A program made the position numbers and the translations under genes. The notes beneath the pieces were generated by a model. It did no database searches. It had not been told where the DNA came from and worked only from the letters and a program-made list of their open reading frames with translations. From Pseudomonadota bacterium (GTDB lineage Bacteria; Desulfobacterota; Desulfarculia; Desulfarculales; Desulfarculaceae), in contig JAHIND010000023.1 of NCBI GenBank assembly GCA_018896025.1, forward strand, positions 1 through 64,000: a DNA stretch of 64,000 nt. The letters are read 5' to 3'. Positions within the stretch are counted from its first letter, which is position 1. Every line of letters begins with the position of its first letter. Positions 49,560 through 57,345 of this stretch are shown here, piece by piece.

Positions 49560-49721
49560 ATGAGCGAGCAAAAAGTGAAAGCCAAAGCCGCCAAGAAGCC
49601 CAAAGAGGAATACGGCGAGCCCCGCCCCGTGGGCGTGGCCGGACCCGATGCTTCTTACGTGGAAAAATCCCTGAATCGCTGGCGCCTGCGCGGCGACGGG
49701 GTATTGGCAAGCAAGAGATAA
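49560..49721 (+). CDS. 53-residue protein repeating the AcsD tail
   Basis: A tiny protein at the end of the acs operon. Residues 1-17 are basic (KVKAKAAKKPKEE). The rest repeats the AcsD C-terminus: EYGEPRPVGVAGPDASY (18 onward) and RWRLRGDGV match the AcsD tail residue for residue, with YVEKSLN replacing YILKTLT. The DNA also matches closely, so it looks like a partial duplicate kept under selection. It has a strong ribosome site GGGAGAGGGG and its own stop, followed by a terminator. Function unknown; a docking or assembly peptide is my guess. Confidence 0.75.
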   Translation: MSEQKVKAKAAKKPKEEYGEPRPVGVAGPDASYVEKSLNRWRLRGDGVLASKR

Positions 49722-49806
49722 CGAACTATTCCATCAGGCCGGGTTTACCCGGTCGGTGACGATCCCTCCAAGGGGCTTCACAGCCCCTCCCTTCCAAGGG
49801 ACCCGG

Positions 49807-49845
49807 GACCGGCGGACGGCAACCCCGTTCGCCGGTCATTTTTTG
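49807..49845 (+). terminator. Terminator at the end of the acs operon
   Basis: GACCGGCG / CGCCGGTC arms (49807-49814, 49830-49837), partly extended by inner pairs, then ATTTTTTG. It overlaps the end of the convergent methyltransferase gene. Confidence 0.8.
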
Positions 49846-50414
49846 TGGTAAATCGCCAGATAGTTGAAGCCCAGGTTCTCCAGGCTCAGGCGTGCGAATC
49901 CGTGGTGCCGCACCAGCTCGTCCAGCTCCTCCGGGGTGATGCGCAGATGGGCGGGCGGGCCGAAGGAAAGATCGGCCATGGAGCAATTGAGCACCGCCAG
50001 GCGGCCGCCGGGCCGCAGCACACGGGAAATTTCGCGCAACAGGCGGCCGTCAGCCAGGGTGTATTTGATGACGTGCAGCACCGTGGCCAGCAGGCACAGG
50101 TCCACGGTTTGGCTTTGCAGGGGTAGTGGTTCGCGCAGGTCGGCGGCCAGGGTGGCGAGGTTCTCCGGGCCCCGCGCCTGGGCCTCATCCGCCAGGGCGG
50201 CCAGCAGGCGCGGGTCGCGGTCCAAGGCCCACACCCGCCCGCCGGGGCCCACCCGCTTGGCGGCCTCCAGGGCGTAGTCCCCCGGTCCGCAACCTAAGTC
50301 GGCCAGGCTCTGGCCGGGGCGCGGGTCCAGGATTTGCCATAGGCGCTCGGGATCCTGCATGGCGTAGGAGCTGGGGCCGCGCGACTGATGGTGATTTTGC
50401 TGTTCCGGGCTCAT
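49836..50414 (-). CDS. Class I SAM-dependent methyltransferase
   Basis: A 192-residue methyltransferase: SLADLGCGPGDYALEAAKRV near 37, WALDRDPRLL near 62, LCLLATVLHVI and LREISRVLRPGGRLAVLN. It belongs to the UbiE/Methyltransf_11 type and is similar in layout to the one at 35285-35842, but the substrate is unknown. The segment after RPGGRLAVLN contains SMADLSFGPP. ATG at 50412-50414. Confidence 0.8.
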   Translation of the reverse strand: MSPEQQNHHQSRGPSSYAMQDPERLWQILDPRPGQSLADLGCGPGDYALEAAKRVGPGGRVWALDRDPRLLAALADEAQARGPENLATLAADLREPLPLQSQTVDLCLLATVLHVIKYTLADGRLLREISRVLRPGGRLAVLNCSMADLSFGPPAHLRITPEELDELVRHHGFARLSLENLGFNYLAIYHKK

Positions 50415-50537
50415 GGACGCCCCTTGAGTGATCGGCTAATAAAGATCGCCCCCAGGCCGCTCCGTGAGGGGAGGCCCGGGGGGTTGAAAAGGGCTCAGGT
50501 CAAGGGATGGGTCATCGCTTGACCGGCTCCTGGTATC

Positions 50538-50732
50538 TTAGGCGCCTTGGCCGCGTCGGCCCTGGTCCTGTCCGCCGCGTCCGCCTTGGCTCTTGCCGCC
50601 GCGTCCGCCTTGGCCCTGACCCTGGCTCTTGCCGCGCCTGTCTTGGCGGTTCTTGCCGCCGCCGCAGGGCCCTTGGCCCTTGCCGGTGCCGCGTCCTTGA
50701 CCGCGGGGTCCGGTTCCGTCTCTAAATGGCAT
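50538..50732 (-). CDS. Small Gly/Gln/Arg-rich DUF5320-type protein
   Basis: A 64-residue low-complexity protein beginning MPFRDGTGPRGQG, the DUF5320 start pattern, with GPCGGG and a run of GGRGGQ-like repeats (GQGQGGRGGKSQGGRGGQDQ). The ATG at 50730-50732 follows GGGAGGTGATAGG. It lies behind a second DUF5320 gene and a DUF134 gene, the usual company. Function unknown; association with Fe-Mo cofactor-like NifX/DUF59 proteins is known in other genomes but no such gene is next here. Confidence 0.6.
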   Translation of the reverse strand: MPFRDGTGPRGQGRGTGKGQGPCGGGKNRQDRRGKSQGQGQGGRGGKSQGGRGGQDQGRRGQGA

Positions 50733-50768
50733 ACCTATCACCTCCCTTGGGGAGTCGGCTGAAAGTGA

Positions 50769-51113
50769 TCATTCCTGGCCCGGCCCCTGGCTCTCCAGGC
50801 GGGCTTCCACCTGGGCCAAACGCCGCCGCAGCTGATCGGCCTCGGCTTGCAGATCCTGGGCGATGGGGCCCATGGCCGCTTGGCCGTAGCCCTGGCCATA
50901 GCCCATGCCCTGGCCCATGCCCCGGCCGCGTCCCCGGCCATTGGCCCGGCCGCCGCCGCAGGGGCCCATGCCCCGTCCCCGTCCTTGGCCATAGGCCGTG
51001 GGGGCTCTCCAGGCCGCGCCTTGTCCGGCGTAGGCATCTCCGCTGCAACGTCCCCGGCCTCCGCCGGTCATGGGCCCTTGGCCCACAGGTCCTCTTCCAT
51101 TGAATCCAGGCAT
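50769..51113 (-). CDS. DUF5320-type Gly-rich protein with coiled-coil tail
   Basis: A 114-residue protein starting MPGFNGRGPVGQGPMTGGGRGRC, the typical DUF5320 opening. A Gly/Arg/Met-rich middle (GMGQGMGYGQGYGQ) is followed by a C-terminal helix LQAEADQLRRRLAQVEARLE that should form a coiled coil. AGAAAGAT precedes the ATG. It sits between the DUF134 gene and the short DUF5320 gene in one operon. Confidence 0.7.
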   Translation of the reverse strand: MPGFNGRGPVGQGPMTGGGRGRCSGDAYAGQGAAWRAPTAYGQGRGRGMGPCGGGRANGRGRGRGMGQGMGYGQGYGQAAMGPIAQDLQAEADQLRRRLAQVEARLESQGPGQE

Positions 51114-51137
51114 ATCTTTCTCCTTTGCCTTGGTGTT

Positions 51138-51536
51138 TCATTCTTGGGCGGGGCCGCCGCCTTGACGGCCTCCGCGTCCTCGTCCCATGCCCCGTCCCAT
51201 GCCGCCCCCGCCGCCGCGCCCATGGCCTCTGCCTCGGCCCGGTCCGGGGGGCACCAGCTCGTAGTCGCCACCGGCCACCACCAACTCCATGCCGCCGTTC
51301 AGGGCCCGGGCCACGCCGGTGCGCGCCGCGGCCAGCACCCGCCCGAAGGTCTGACGGCTCACTCCCATGAGGGCGGCCGCCTCCTCCTGGTCCAGCCCCT
51401 CCACCTCGGCCAGGCGCAGGGCCTCCAGGCCCTCCACCGGCAACACCACCTCCCCGGCGGGGGGGCGGTCGTAGGGGCCGAAACGGCGGGCCGGGGGCTC
51501 GGCGTATACTCGGCGGCAGCGTCTGGGTCTGGGCAT
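51138..51536 (-). CDS. DUF134 HTH regulator
   Basis: A 132-residue DUF134 protein. It opens MPRPRRCRRV, then has GEVVLPVEGLEALRLAEVEG and a sigma-like helix-turn-helix DQEEAAALMGVSRQTFGRVL. A Gly/Arg-rich tail follows. Such proteins accompany DUF5320 genes in anaerobes and probably regulate them. The ATG at 51534-51536 has GGAGGAG 4 bases upstream; an in-frame ATG four codons earlier is less likely. A palindrome at 51551-51574 lies just upstream. Confidence 0.8.
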   Translation of the reverse strand: MPRPRRCRRVYAEPPARRFGPYDRPPAGEVVLPVEGLEALRLAEVEGLDQEEAAALMGVSRQTFGRVLAAARTGVARALNGGMELVVAGGDYELVPPGPGRGRGHGRGGGGGMGRGMGRGRGGRQGGGPAQE

Positions 51537-51550
51537 TGACTCCTCCAAAT

Positions 51551-51574
51551 AGTTATGAGCCTATGACCATAACT
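51551..51574 (-). promoter_or_regulatory. Operator-like palindrome before the DUF134 operon
   Basis: AGTTATG (51551-51557) and CATAACT (51568-51574) are perfect 7-base arms around 10 bases. It is 15-38 bases upstream of the DUF134 start, a fitting place for an autoregulatory site. Confidence 0.5.
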
Positions 51575-51793
51575 TAAGGCGGGGCCGCCACCCTGTCAAG
51601 AATTATTTTGAGCGTACGCCCAAAAATCCGGCGGGCGCGAAAAGCTTACCCTTTTCAGAACGGCCCGAGTGGGCCATAATTAGGGCCACGCAGTAGCACC
51701 GGGGACCATTTCCCGGCATGGCTCACCATGGGTCCGAAACGGCCGGTCCGGGGGGAATCTTCCCGGCGCGCCGAGACCATAAGGAGGAATCAT

Positions 51794-52534
51794 ATGTTCA
51801 GCAAAGTGCACCGCCTGACGATTTTGGCCGCCTGTCTGGGGGTCGTGGCCCTTTTGGCCGGTTGCGCCGCCACCTACACCGGCATCCGCTACGCCGACCT
51901 GAAGGTGGAAAACAAGATGAGCGCCTCCATCTTCATGGACCCGGTGCCCCCGGCCCAGCGCACCGTGTTTATCCAGGTGCGCAACACCACGGACAAGCAG
52001 TTCAACCTGCAACCGGACATCGTGGCCGCGGTGCAGGCCAAGGGCTTCAGGGTGGTGGACGATCCCAACCAGGCCCACTACTGGCTGCAAGCCAACGTGC
52101 TCTCCGTGGGCCTGACCGATGAGTCGGCCCTGGAGAAGGCCTCCATGGCCGGCTTCGGCGGGCCCATCGCGGGCGGGGCCATCGGCGCGGTGCTGGGCGG
52201 CAGCCGTGCCGGAGCCGGGGCGGCCATCGGCGCGGTGGCCGGCGGCGCGGCCGAGCTCATCAGCGGGGCCATGGTCAAGGTGAACACCTACGCGGTGGTC
52301 ACCGACCTGCAGATCTCCGAGCGCGGGGCCTCGCCCACCTCCCAGACCTTCAACACCCGCCTGCAGCAGGGCACCGGCCAGACCACGGTCAGCCAGCAGT
52401 CGGCCAGCACCAGCGGCATGAAGAAGTACCAGACCCGCATAATCTCCACCGCCCGCAAGACCAACCTGGAGTGGCCCGAGGCCTACCCCGCCCTGCGCCA
52501 GGGCATCGCCCAGTCCATCGCCGGGGTCATCTAA
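51794..52534 (+). CDS. TraT-like complement resistance lipoprotein
   Basis: A 246-residue outer-membrane lipoprotein: signal ending LLAGC (lipobox, Cys24 region), then AATYTGIRYADLKVENKMSA, the segment AVQAKGFRVVDDPNQAHYWLQ and the Gly/Ala-rich GAVLGGSRAGAGAAIGAVAGG, all typical of TraT. In plasmids TraT gives surface exclusion and serum resistance; chromosomal homologues are common and of unknown use. No conjugation genes are near. AAGGAGG precedes the ATG at 51794. A terminator follows. Confidence 0.85.
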   Translation: MFSKVHRLTILAACLGVVALLAGCAATYTGIRYADLKVENKMSASIFMDPVPPAQRTVFIQVRNTTDKQFNLQPDIVAAVQAKGFRVVDDPNQAHYWLQANVLSVGLTDESALEKASMAGFGGPIAGGAIGAVLGGSRAGAGAAIGAVAGGAAELISGAMVKVNTYAVVTDLQISERGASPTSQTFNTRLQQGTGQTTVSQQSASTSGMKKYQTRIISTARKTNLEWPEAYPALRQGIAQSIAGVI

Positions 52535-52560
52535 GGAGCCCCGCCCATAACCGGTTTCAC

Positions 52561-52592
52561 GCCTCCGGCCCCTCCGGGCCGGGGGCTTTTTT
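52561..52592 (+). terminator. Terminator after the TraT-like gene
   Basis: An 11-bp stem GCCTCCGGCCC / GGGCCGGGGGC with loop CTCC, then six Ts. Confidence 0.85.
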
Positions 52593-52707
52593 GCGGCCCC
52601 ACGGGTTGGTGAACATTGGGTGGCGGGGCTGTCCCTTGGCCGCGTTTCAGGTTAGTATTTGACAGGATGAACGATCATGGGGCGGGCACGCGAGGGGAGA
52701 AAACGAC

Positions 52708-53088
52708 ATGTTCAAGGTGATGCCGGAAAGCGGGGACCGCGTTTTGGCGGTGGAGGTGCTGCGCACCTATTCCAAAAAGGACGTGGAAGCCTTTGACCAA
52801 ATCCTGGACCAGTGGCTGGCCCAGGCCGGGGGCCGGCTGAACATGCTCATAAGGCTGGACCGCCTGGACCTGAGCAAGGTTCCCCTGGAGAACTACATCG
52901 AGGACTGCCGCCGCACCCTGCACCGAAGGGACAACCTGGAGCGAATCGCGGTGGTGGGCGACAGCCAGATGGCCCAGAGCCTGGTGACCATGGACAACCT
53001 GATCATGGCCAATGCCAAGAGGGGGATCACCGAGCGCTACTTCAACGTGGAGGAGCTTGAGTTGGCTTGGGCCTTCGTTCGGGGCTAG
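52708..53088 (+). CDS. SpoIIAA-like (STAS-fold) protein
   Basis: A 126-residue cytoplasmic protein. Residues 1-25 (MPESGDRVLAVEVLRTYSKKD), RLNMLIRLDRLDLSKV and LERIAVVGDSQMAQ fit the SpoIIAA-like family with the STAS fold. No phosphorylation serine is obvious. Members may bind lipids or partner proteins. The ATG follows GGGGAGAAAACGAC. Confidence 0.75.
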   Translation: MFKVMPESGDRVLAVEVLRTYSKKDVEAFDQILDQWLAQAGGRLNMLIRLDRLDLSKVPLENYIEDCRRTLHRRDNLERIAVVGDSQMAQSLVTMDNLIMANAKRGITERYFNVEELELAWAFVRG

Positions 53089-53801
53089 GTGCCTGGGTGG
53101 GCGGCTTCGTCAGCTGCCCGTGGGCGGCGTTGCCGACATCGCTTAGGCCTCGACGTAGCTTAGGCTACGCCTCCGGCTTTCGCTTGCCGGACGCCTTGCC
53201 CACCGCCTCTGCCTGTGCCGCGCGGCTGCGCCAGACTCCGCTTGGCTGTGTTGTCGGCGTCTCTCGGTCCTCGGGGTAGGCTCTGCTACCCCTGCGTCCC
53301 TCGCTCGCCTGCCGCCTTGCCCTGCGGTGCCTGGCTGTGCCGCGAATATGTTCCGGTGGTTGTTCTTGGCAAAATTATAGATTGGCGTAGGTTGGGTAGA
53401 GCGAAGCGAAACCCAACAATTCCCTTGTCGTTGCGAGGAGCGAAGCGACGAAGCAATCTCTGTTCGCGGGAGAAGCTCCCGTGCAGACTCCAAGGCCCGA
53501 GCAAGGCACCCCCATCCCGCCCCGTCTCCATTCCAGCCAATAGTCGTCATTGCGAGGCCGGGCAGCGGCCAATGCCCACGAGGCAGGGCCGCTTGGTCTG
53601 CCCGGCCGTGGCAATCTTCCTTTTCCCTTGTCATGTCCGCGCTCATCAGACACGACACCTCCCCGCCTGGGGGAAGGCGAAGATCGCCACGTAGCATCTC
53701 TTATGAGATGCTCCTCATAAAAAGAAGAGGGGCGGGGATAAACCCCGCCCCTACACCAAGATAAAATTTCGTTTCGCGCTCTGCGGCCCGTCCGCGCCGA
53801 C
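53089..53801. repeat. Gene-free stretch made of four repeat families
   Basis: About 710 bases. Reverse-oriented stem-loop repeats at 53125-53200 (ACGTAGCTTAGGCTACG) and 53243-53320 are followed by GTAGGTTGGGTAGAGCGAAG (53386-53415), GTTGCGAGGAGCGAAGCGAC (53431-53461), CATTGCGAGGCCGGGCAGCG with GCCCGGCCGTGGCAATCTTC (53548-53618), and the GGGGCGGGGATAAACCCCGC palindrome (53729-53756). No gene is supported. Confidence 0.75.
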
Positions 53802-54248
53802 CTACTTCAAATAATAGCCCGCCACCCGCCACTGGCCGTCGCCGCCCTTGAGCATGGCCACCTGCTCCAACAATTTGGGCAGCTTGCTAAAGCCCGGCTC
53901 GTACACCAGCAGGTAATAATCGCCCTTGGGCGCGCCGGGCAGGTCCTTGGCCGGGCGGCTGTGCAACAGCTTGCGGCTTTTGGCCGGGCCGGTCTTGGCG
54001 GCCAGCTCGCTCATGAGCTTTTGCCACTCGGCCGGGGTGGCCGCCTTTTGCAGCACCGGCGCGCACAGCTGGTAGGCGGCCAGGTAGTCGCCCTTGCCCA
54101 AGAGCTGCAGCCAGTGCAGGGCCTGGGCTTGGGCCTTGGCCTCCTGCACGTCCGCCGCCCAGGCCGGCGCGCTAAGGCAAAGGCCCAGCAGGGCCAGCAA
54201 AATGAGCAGGCAGGCGCGGCGGGCCATGGACTCCTTGCACGCGGTCAT
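53802..54248 (-). CDS. Secreted DUF4019-like protein
   Basis: A 148-residue exported protein with signal peptide (LLILLALLGLCLSAPAWA) and one folded domain. ALHWLQLLGKGDYLAAYQLC, AEWQKLMSELAAKTG, LLHSRPAKDLPGAPKGDYYLLVYE and WRVAGYYLK fit the DUF4019 pattern. An ATG seven codons downstream (54225-54227) with AAGGAG upstream is an alternative start. Role unknown; periplasmic. Confidence 0.7.
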   Translation of the reverse strand: MTACKESMARRACLLILLALLGLCLSAPAWAADVQEAKAQAQALHWLQLLGKGDYLAAYQLCAPVLQKAATPAEWQKLMSELAAKTGPAKSRKLLHSRPAKDLPGAPKGDYYLLVYEPGFSKLPKLLEQVAMLKGGDGQWRVAGYYLK

Positions 54249-54295
54249 AAGATCATCCTTTTGAGCTGGGGCAGGCGCTGGTTGTTCCCCGGCCC

Positions 54296-56344
54296 TTAGC
54301 GCACTTGGCTGCCCGGAGGGGTGGGCTTACTGGGCGAGACCACGCACAGGCCGTCTTGCCCCACCGCCGCCAGGACCATGCCCTGGCTGGTGATGCCCCG
54401 TAGCTTGGCGGGCTTGAGGTTGGCCACGATGACCACCTGCATGCCCACCAACTCCTCGGGCGTGTAGTGCTGGGCCACCCCGGCCACCACGGTGCGGGGC
54501 TCGTCCTCCCCGGCGTCCAGGGTCAGCTTGAGAATCTTGTCCGCCTTGGGGATGCGCTCGGCGGCCAGCACCGTGGCCACCTTCAGCTTCACCTGACCGA
54601 ACTGCTCGATGCTGATCTCGGTCGGCTCTTCGGCGGCCTGGGGGGCGGGCTTGGTATCGGCCTTTTGCTCGGCCTTGGCCGCCTTGGCCTGCACCTTCTT
54701 GGTGTCGATGCGCGGGAACAGGGCGGGCGGCTGGTGGGTCTGGGTGCCAACGGGAAGAAGCGGCTCGTTAGCCTTGATTTTTTCCAGCATGCCCGGCGCG
54801 ATGGAATGCAGCCCCAATACTCCTGCCATTTTTTCAGCTGTTTCGGGCATTACCGGCCAAATGAGAACGGCTATATCGGCCAGGAGTTGGGTAAGGGTGA
54901 AAAGAACTTGGTCTAGCTCCGTGGCTTTTTGTGGGTCTTTCGCTAGCGACCAAGGCGCATGAATAACTACAAATTTATTTGTGGCGCTAATGATCTGCCA
55001 AACCCACCGGAGCCCCTCGTGAAATGCGAACGCGCGTATTTCGTTTTCGTAAGCATACGTTCTCTCCGCTGCCATGAAGTGCAATTGCCCTGGGGAAATC
55101 CAGAGAGGAGAGCCCGGCGAAACATCATCGGGATGGACACCGGCATGAATTGTTCCCTCAGGCAGCGGCCAATCCTCTTCTTCGCTTGATGGAATTATTC
55201 CCTGGGGCACCACCCCGCCCCGGAATTTGTGCAGCAGGGTCAGCACTCGGGAGAAAAGGTTTCCCAGGTCGTTGGCCAAATCGGCGTTGTAGCGCTCCAC
55301 CATGGCCTGCTCGCTGAAGTTGGAGTCCAGGCCGAAGGACATCTCGCGCATCAGGAAATAGCGGAAGGCCTCCACCCCGTAGATCTCGGCCAGCTCCAGG
55401 GGGCGCACCACGTTGCCCAGGCTCTTGGACATCTTGGCCTGGTCCACGTTCCAGTAACCGTGCACGTTCAGGTGCTGGTACAGGTATTCCTGGGCCGGGC
55501 GTCCCTCGGCCCTGGCCAGGGACATGAGCATGGTGGGCCAGAAGATGGCGTGGGGCTTCAGGATGTCCTTGGCGATGAGGTGCTGGGCGCCGGGCCAGAA
55601 CTTGGCCATGTTGTCGCCGTCCGGCCAGCCCAGGCCGGTGAGGTAGTTGATCAGGGCGTCGAACCACACGTAGGTGACGTAATTCGGGTCAAAGGGCAGG
55701 TCGATGCCCCAGGTCAGGCGGGTCTTGGGGCGGCTGATGCACAGATCCTCCAGCCCCTGCTCCAGCATGGCCAACACCTCGTTCTTGTAGCGCTCGGGCC
55801 GGATGAAGTCCGGGTGGGCCTCGATGTGGGCCTTGAGTTCACTGGTGTAGTTGCTCATGCGGAAGAAGTAGTTCTCTTCTTCCTGATAAACCGGCACCGT
55901 GCCGTGGTCCGGGCACTTGCCGTCCACCATCTCGTGCTCGGTGAGGAAGCGCTCGCAGCCCACGCAGTAGTGGCCGCCATACTTGGCGAAGTAGATGTCG
56001 CCCGCGTCGTAGACCTTTTGCAGGATGCTGGTCACCACCTGCTTGTGGTCCGCGTCGGTGGTGCGGATGAACTTGTCGTTGGTTATGTGCAGCTCGGGCC
56101 AAAGGTGGCGGAACTTGCCGCTGATCTGGTCGGCGTACTGCTGGGGAGTCACCCCCCGCTCCTGGGCGGCCTGGGCGATCTTGTCTCCGTGCTCGTCGGT
56201 GCCGGTCTGAAAGCGCACCTCGTCCCCGGCCAGGCGGTGGAAGCGCGAGGCCACGTCGGCCACTATGGTGGTGTAGGCGTGGCCCAGGTGGGGCTCCGCG
56301 TTCACGTAGTAGATGGGGGTGGTGATGTAAAACGGCTGGCTCAT
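54296..56344 (-). CDS. metG: Methionyl-tRNA synthetase
   Basis: A 682-residue class I MetRS with HLGHAYTT near residue 20, a zinc site CVGCERF/CPDHG, FGLDSNFSEQAM and KMSKSLGN near 307. A C-terminal tRNA-binding domain (EISIEQFGQVKLKVATVL onward) is joined by an Ala/Lys linker. Bases about 54770-55200 (the anticodon domain) are visibly richer in A and T than the rest of the gene, suggesting a replaced segment. Its start overlaps ricT by 4 bases (ATGA). Confidence 0.95.
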   Translation of the reverse strand: MSQPFYITTPIYYVNAEPHLGHAYTTIVADVASRFHRLAGDEVRFQTGTDEHGDKIAQAAQERGVTPQQYADQISGKFRHLWPELHITNDKFIRTTDADHKQVVTSILQKVYDAGDIYFAKYGGHYCVGCERFLTEHEMVDGKCPDHGTVPVYQEEENYFFRMSNYTSELKAHIEAHPDFIRPERYKNEVLAMLEQGLEDLCISRPKTRLTWGIDLPFDPNYVTYVWFDALINYLTGLGWPDGDNMAKFWPGAQHLIAKDILKPHAIFWPTMLMSLARAEGRPAQEYLYQHLNVHGYWNVDQAKMSKSLGNVVRPLELAEIYGVEAFRYFLMREMSFGLDSNFSEQAMVERYNADLANDLGNLFSRVLTLLHKFRGGVVPQGIIPSSEEEDWPLPEGTIHAGVHPDDVSPGSPLWISPGQLHFMAAERTYAYENEIRAFAFHEGLRWVWQIISATNKFVVIHAPWSLAKDPQKATELDQVLFTLTQLLADIAVLIWPVMPETAEKMAGVLGLHSIAPGMLEKIKANEPLLPVGTQTHQPPALFPRIDTKKVQAKAAKAEQKADTKPAPQAAEEPTEISIEQFGQVKLKVATVLAAERIPKADKILKLTLDAGEDEPRTVVAGVAQHYTPEELVGMQVVIVANLKPAKLRGITSQGMVLAAVGQDGLCVVSPSKPTPPGSQVR

Positions 56345-57345
56345 GTGGTTTTGGGTCCCTTTTTGCCCCGGCGGCGCGGCCGCCGCCGGCGAGAAGAGGC
56401 GGGTTTGCCGCCCGTGGCCTCGGACTCCGGCGCGTTGGGCTGGTCCTGATCGGTGGGGCCGGGGGCGGCAGGTTTCGCCTGGTTGGCGCTGTTGTCGTTG
56501 GTGGCGGGCGGGGGAGCCTGCTCCGGGGGCCGGGTCAGCAGGCTGGCCAGCTCCTCGGGCCCCACGGCCAACTCGCCCTCGCCGGGGATGTACAGGGTCA
56601 CCCGCTTTTCCAAAACGTTCTGGCGGATGACCTTGGCCTCGCGGCCGTCGGCCAGGTTCAGGCGCTTGCCCAGCTTGGGAAGGTCCTTCTTGAGGGCCTT
56701 GTAGGTTTCAAACTCGTAGGTGAGGCAGCACATCAGGCGGCCGCAGAGCCCGCTGATCTTGGTGGGGTTCAGCGAGAGGTTCTGCTCCTTGGCCATCTTC
56801 ACGCTCACCGGCTCGAAGTCCTTGAGGAAGGTGGCGCAGCAGATTTCCCGGCCGCAGGAGCCCAGGCCGCCCAGAAGCTTGGCCTCGTGGCGCACCCCGA
56901 TCTGGCGCATCTCCACCCTGGTGCGCAGGCGTCCCACCATGTCGCGCACCAGCTCCCGGAAGTCCAGGCGCCCCTCGGCGGTGAAGAAGAAGATCATCTT
57001 GGTGCGGTCGAACAGGCACTCCACCTTGACCAGGTTCATGTCCAGCTTGCGGGCGGTTACGCGCTCCTGGCAGTAGCGGTAGGCCTCTTTTTCCAGCACC
57101 GTGTTCTGGGTCTGCTGCTCCAGGTCTTCCGGAGTGGCCAGGCGGAACACCTGCTTGAGCGGAGGGGCCTCGCCGCCCTCGGGCGGATCGGGCTGGGCCC
57201 GAGGCCCACGGGTGATCTCGCCCAGGGCCAGGCCGGCCTCGGTGTCCACGATGACGAAGTCGCCGGGTTTCAGGACGAACAAACCGGCGTCGAAGTCGTA
57301 TATTTTGCTGCCGCGGGAAAAGCGGACTCCCACTACCTTAGGCAT
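56341..57345 (-). CDS. ricT: RicT/PSP1-family protein
   Basis: A 334-residue protein of the PSP1 (YaaT/RicT) family. The core shows GVRFSRGSKIYDFDAG, YCQERVTARKLDMNLV, MIFFFTAEGRLDFRELV, and the cysteine motifs GSCGREICCATFL and SGLCGRLMCCLTYE, which bind [4Fe-4S] clusters in the Ric complex. A Pro/Arg-rich tail follows. In Bacillus it helps RNase Y-directed mRNA processing. It is embedded in the tmk-holB-metG operon as in many bacteria and overlaps holB by 8 bases. Confidence 0.9.
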   Translation of the reverse strand: MPKVVGVRFSRGSKIYDFDAGLFVLKPGDFVIVDTEAGLALGEITRGPRAQPDPPEGGEAPPLKQVFRLATPEDLEQQTQNTVLEKEAYRYCQERVTARKLDMNLVKVECLFDRTKMIFFFTAEGRLDFRELVRDMVGRLRTRVEMRQIGVRHEAKLLGGLGSCGREICCATFLKDFEPVSVKMAKEQNLSLNPTKISGLCGRLMCCLTYEFETYKALKKDLPKLGKRLNLADGREAKVIRQNVLEKRVTLYIPGEGELAVGPEELASLLTRPPEQAPPPATNDNSANQAKPAAPGPTDQDQPNAPESEATGGKPASSRRRRPRRRGKKGPKTT

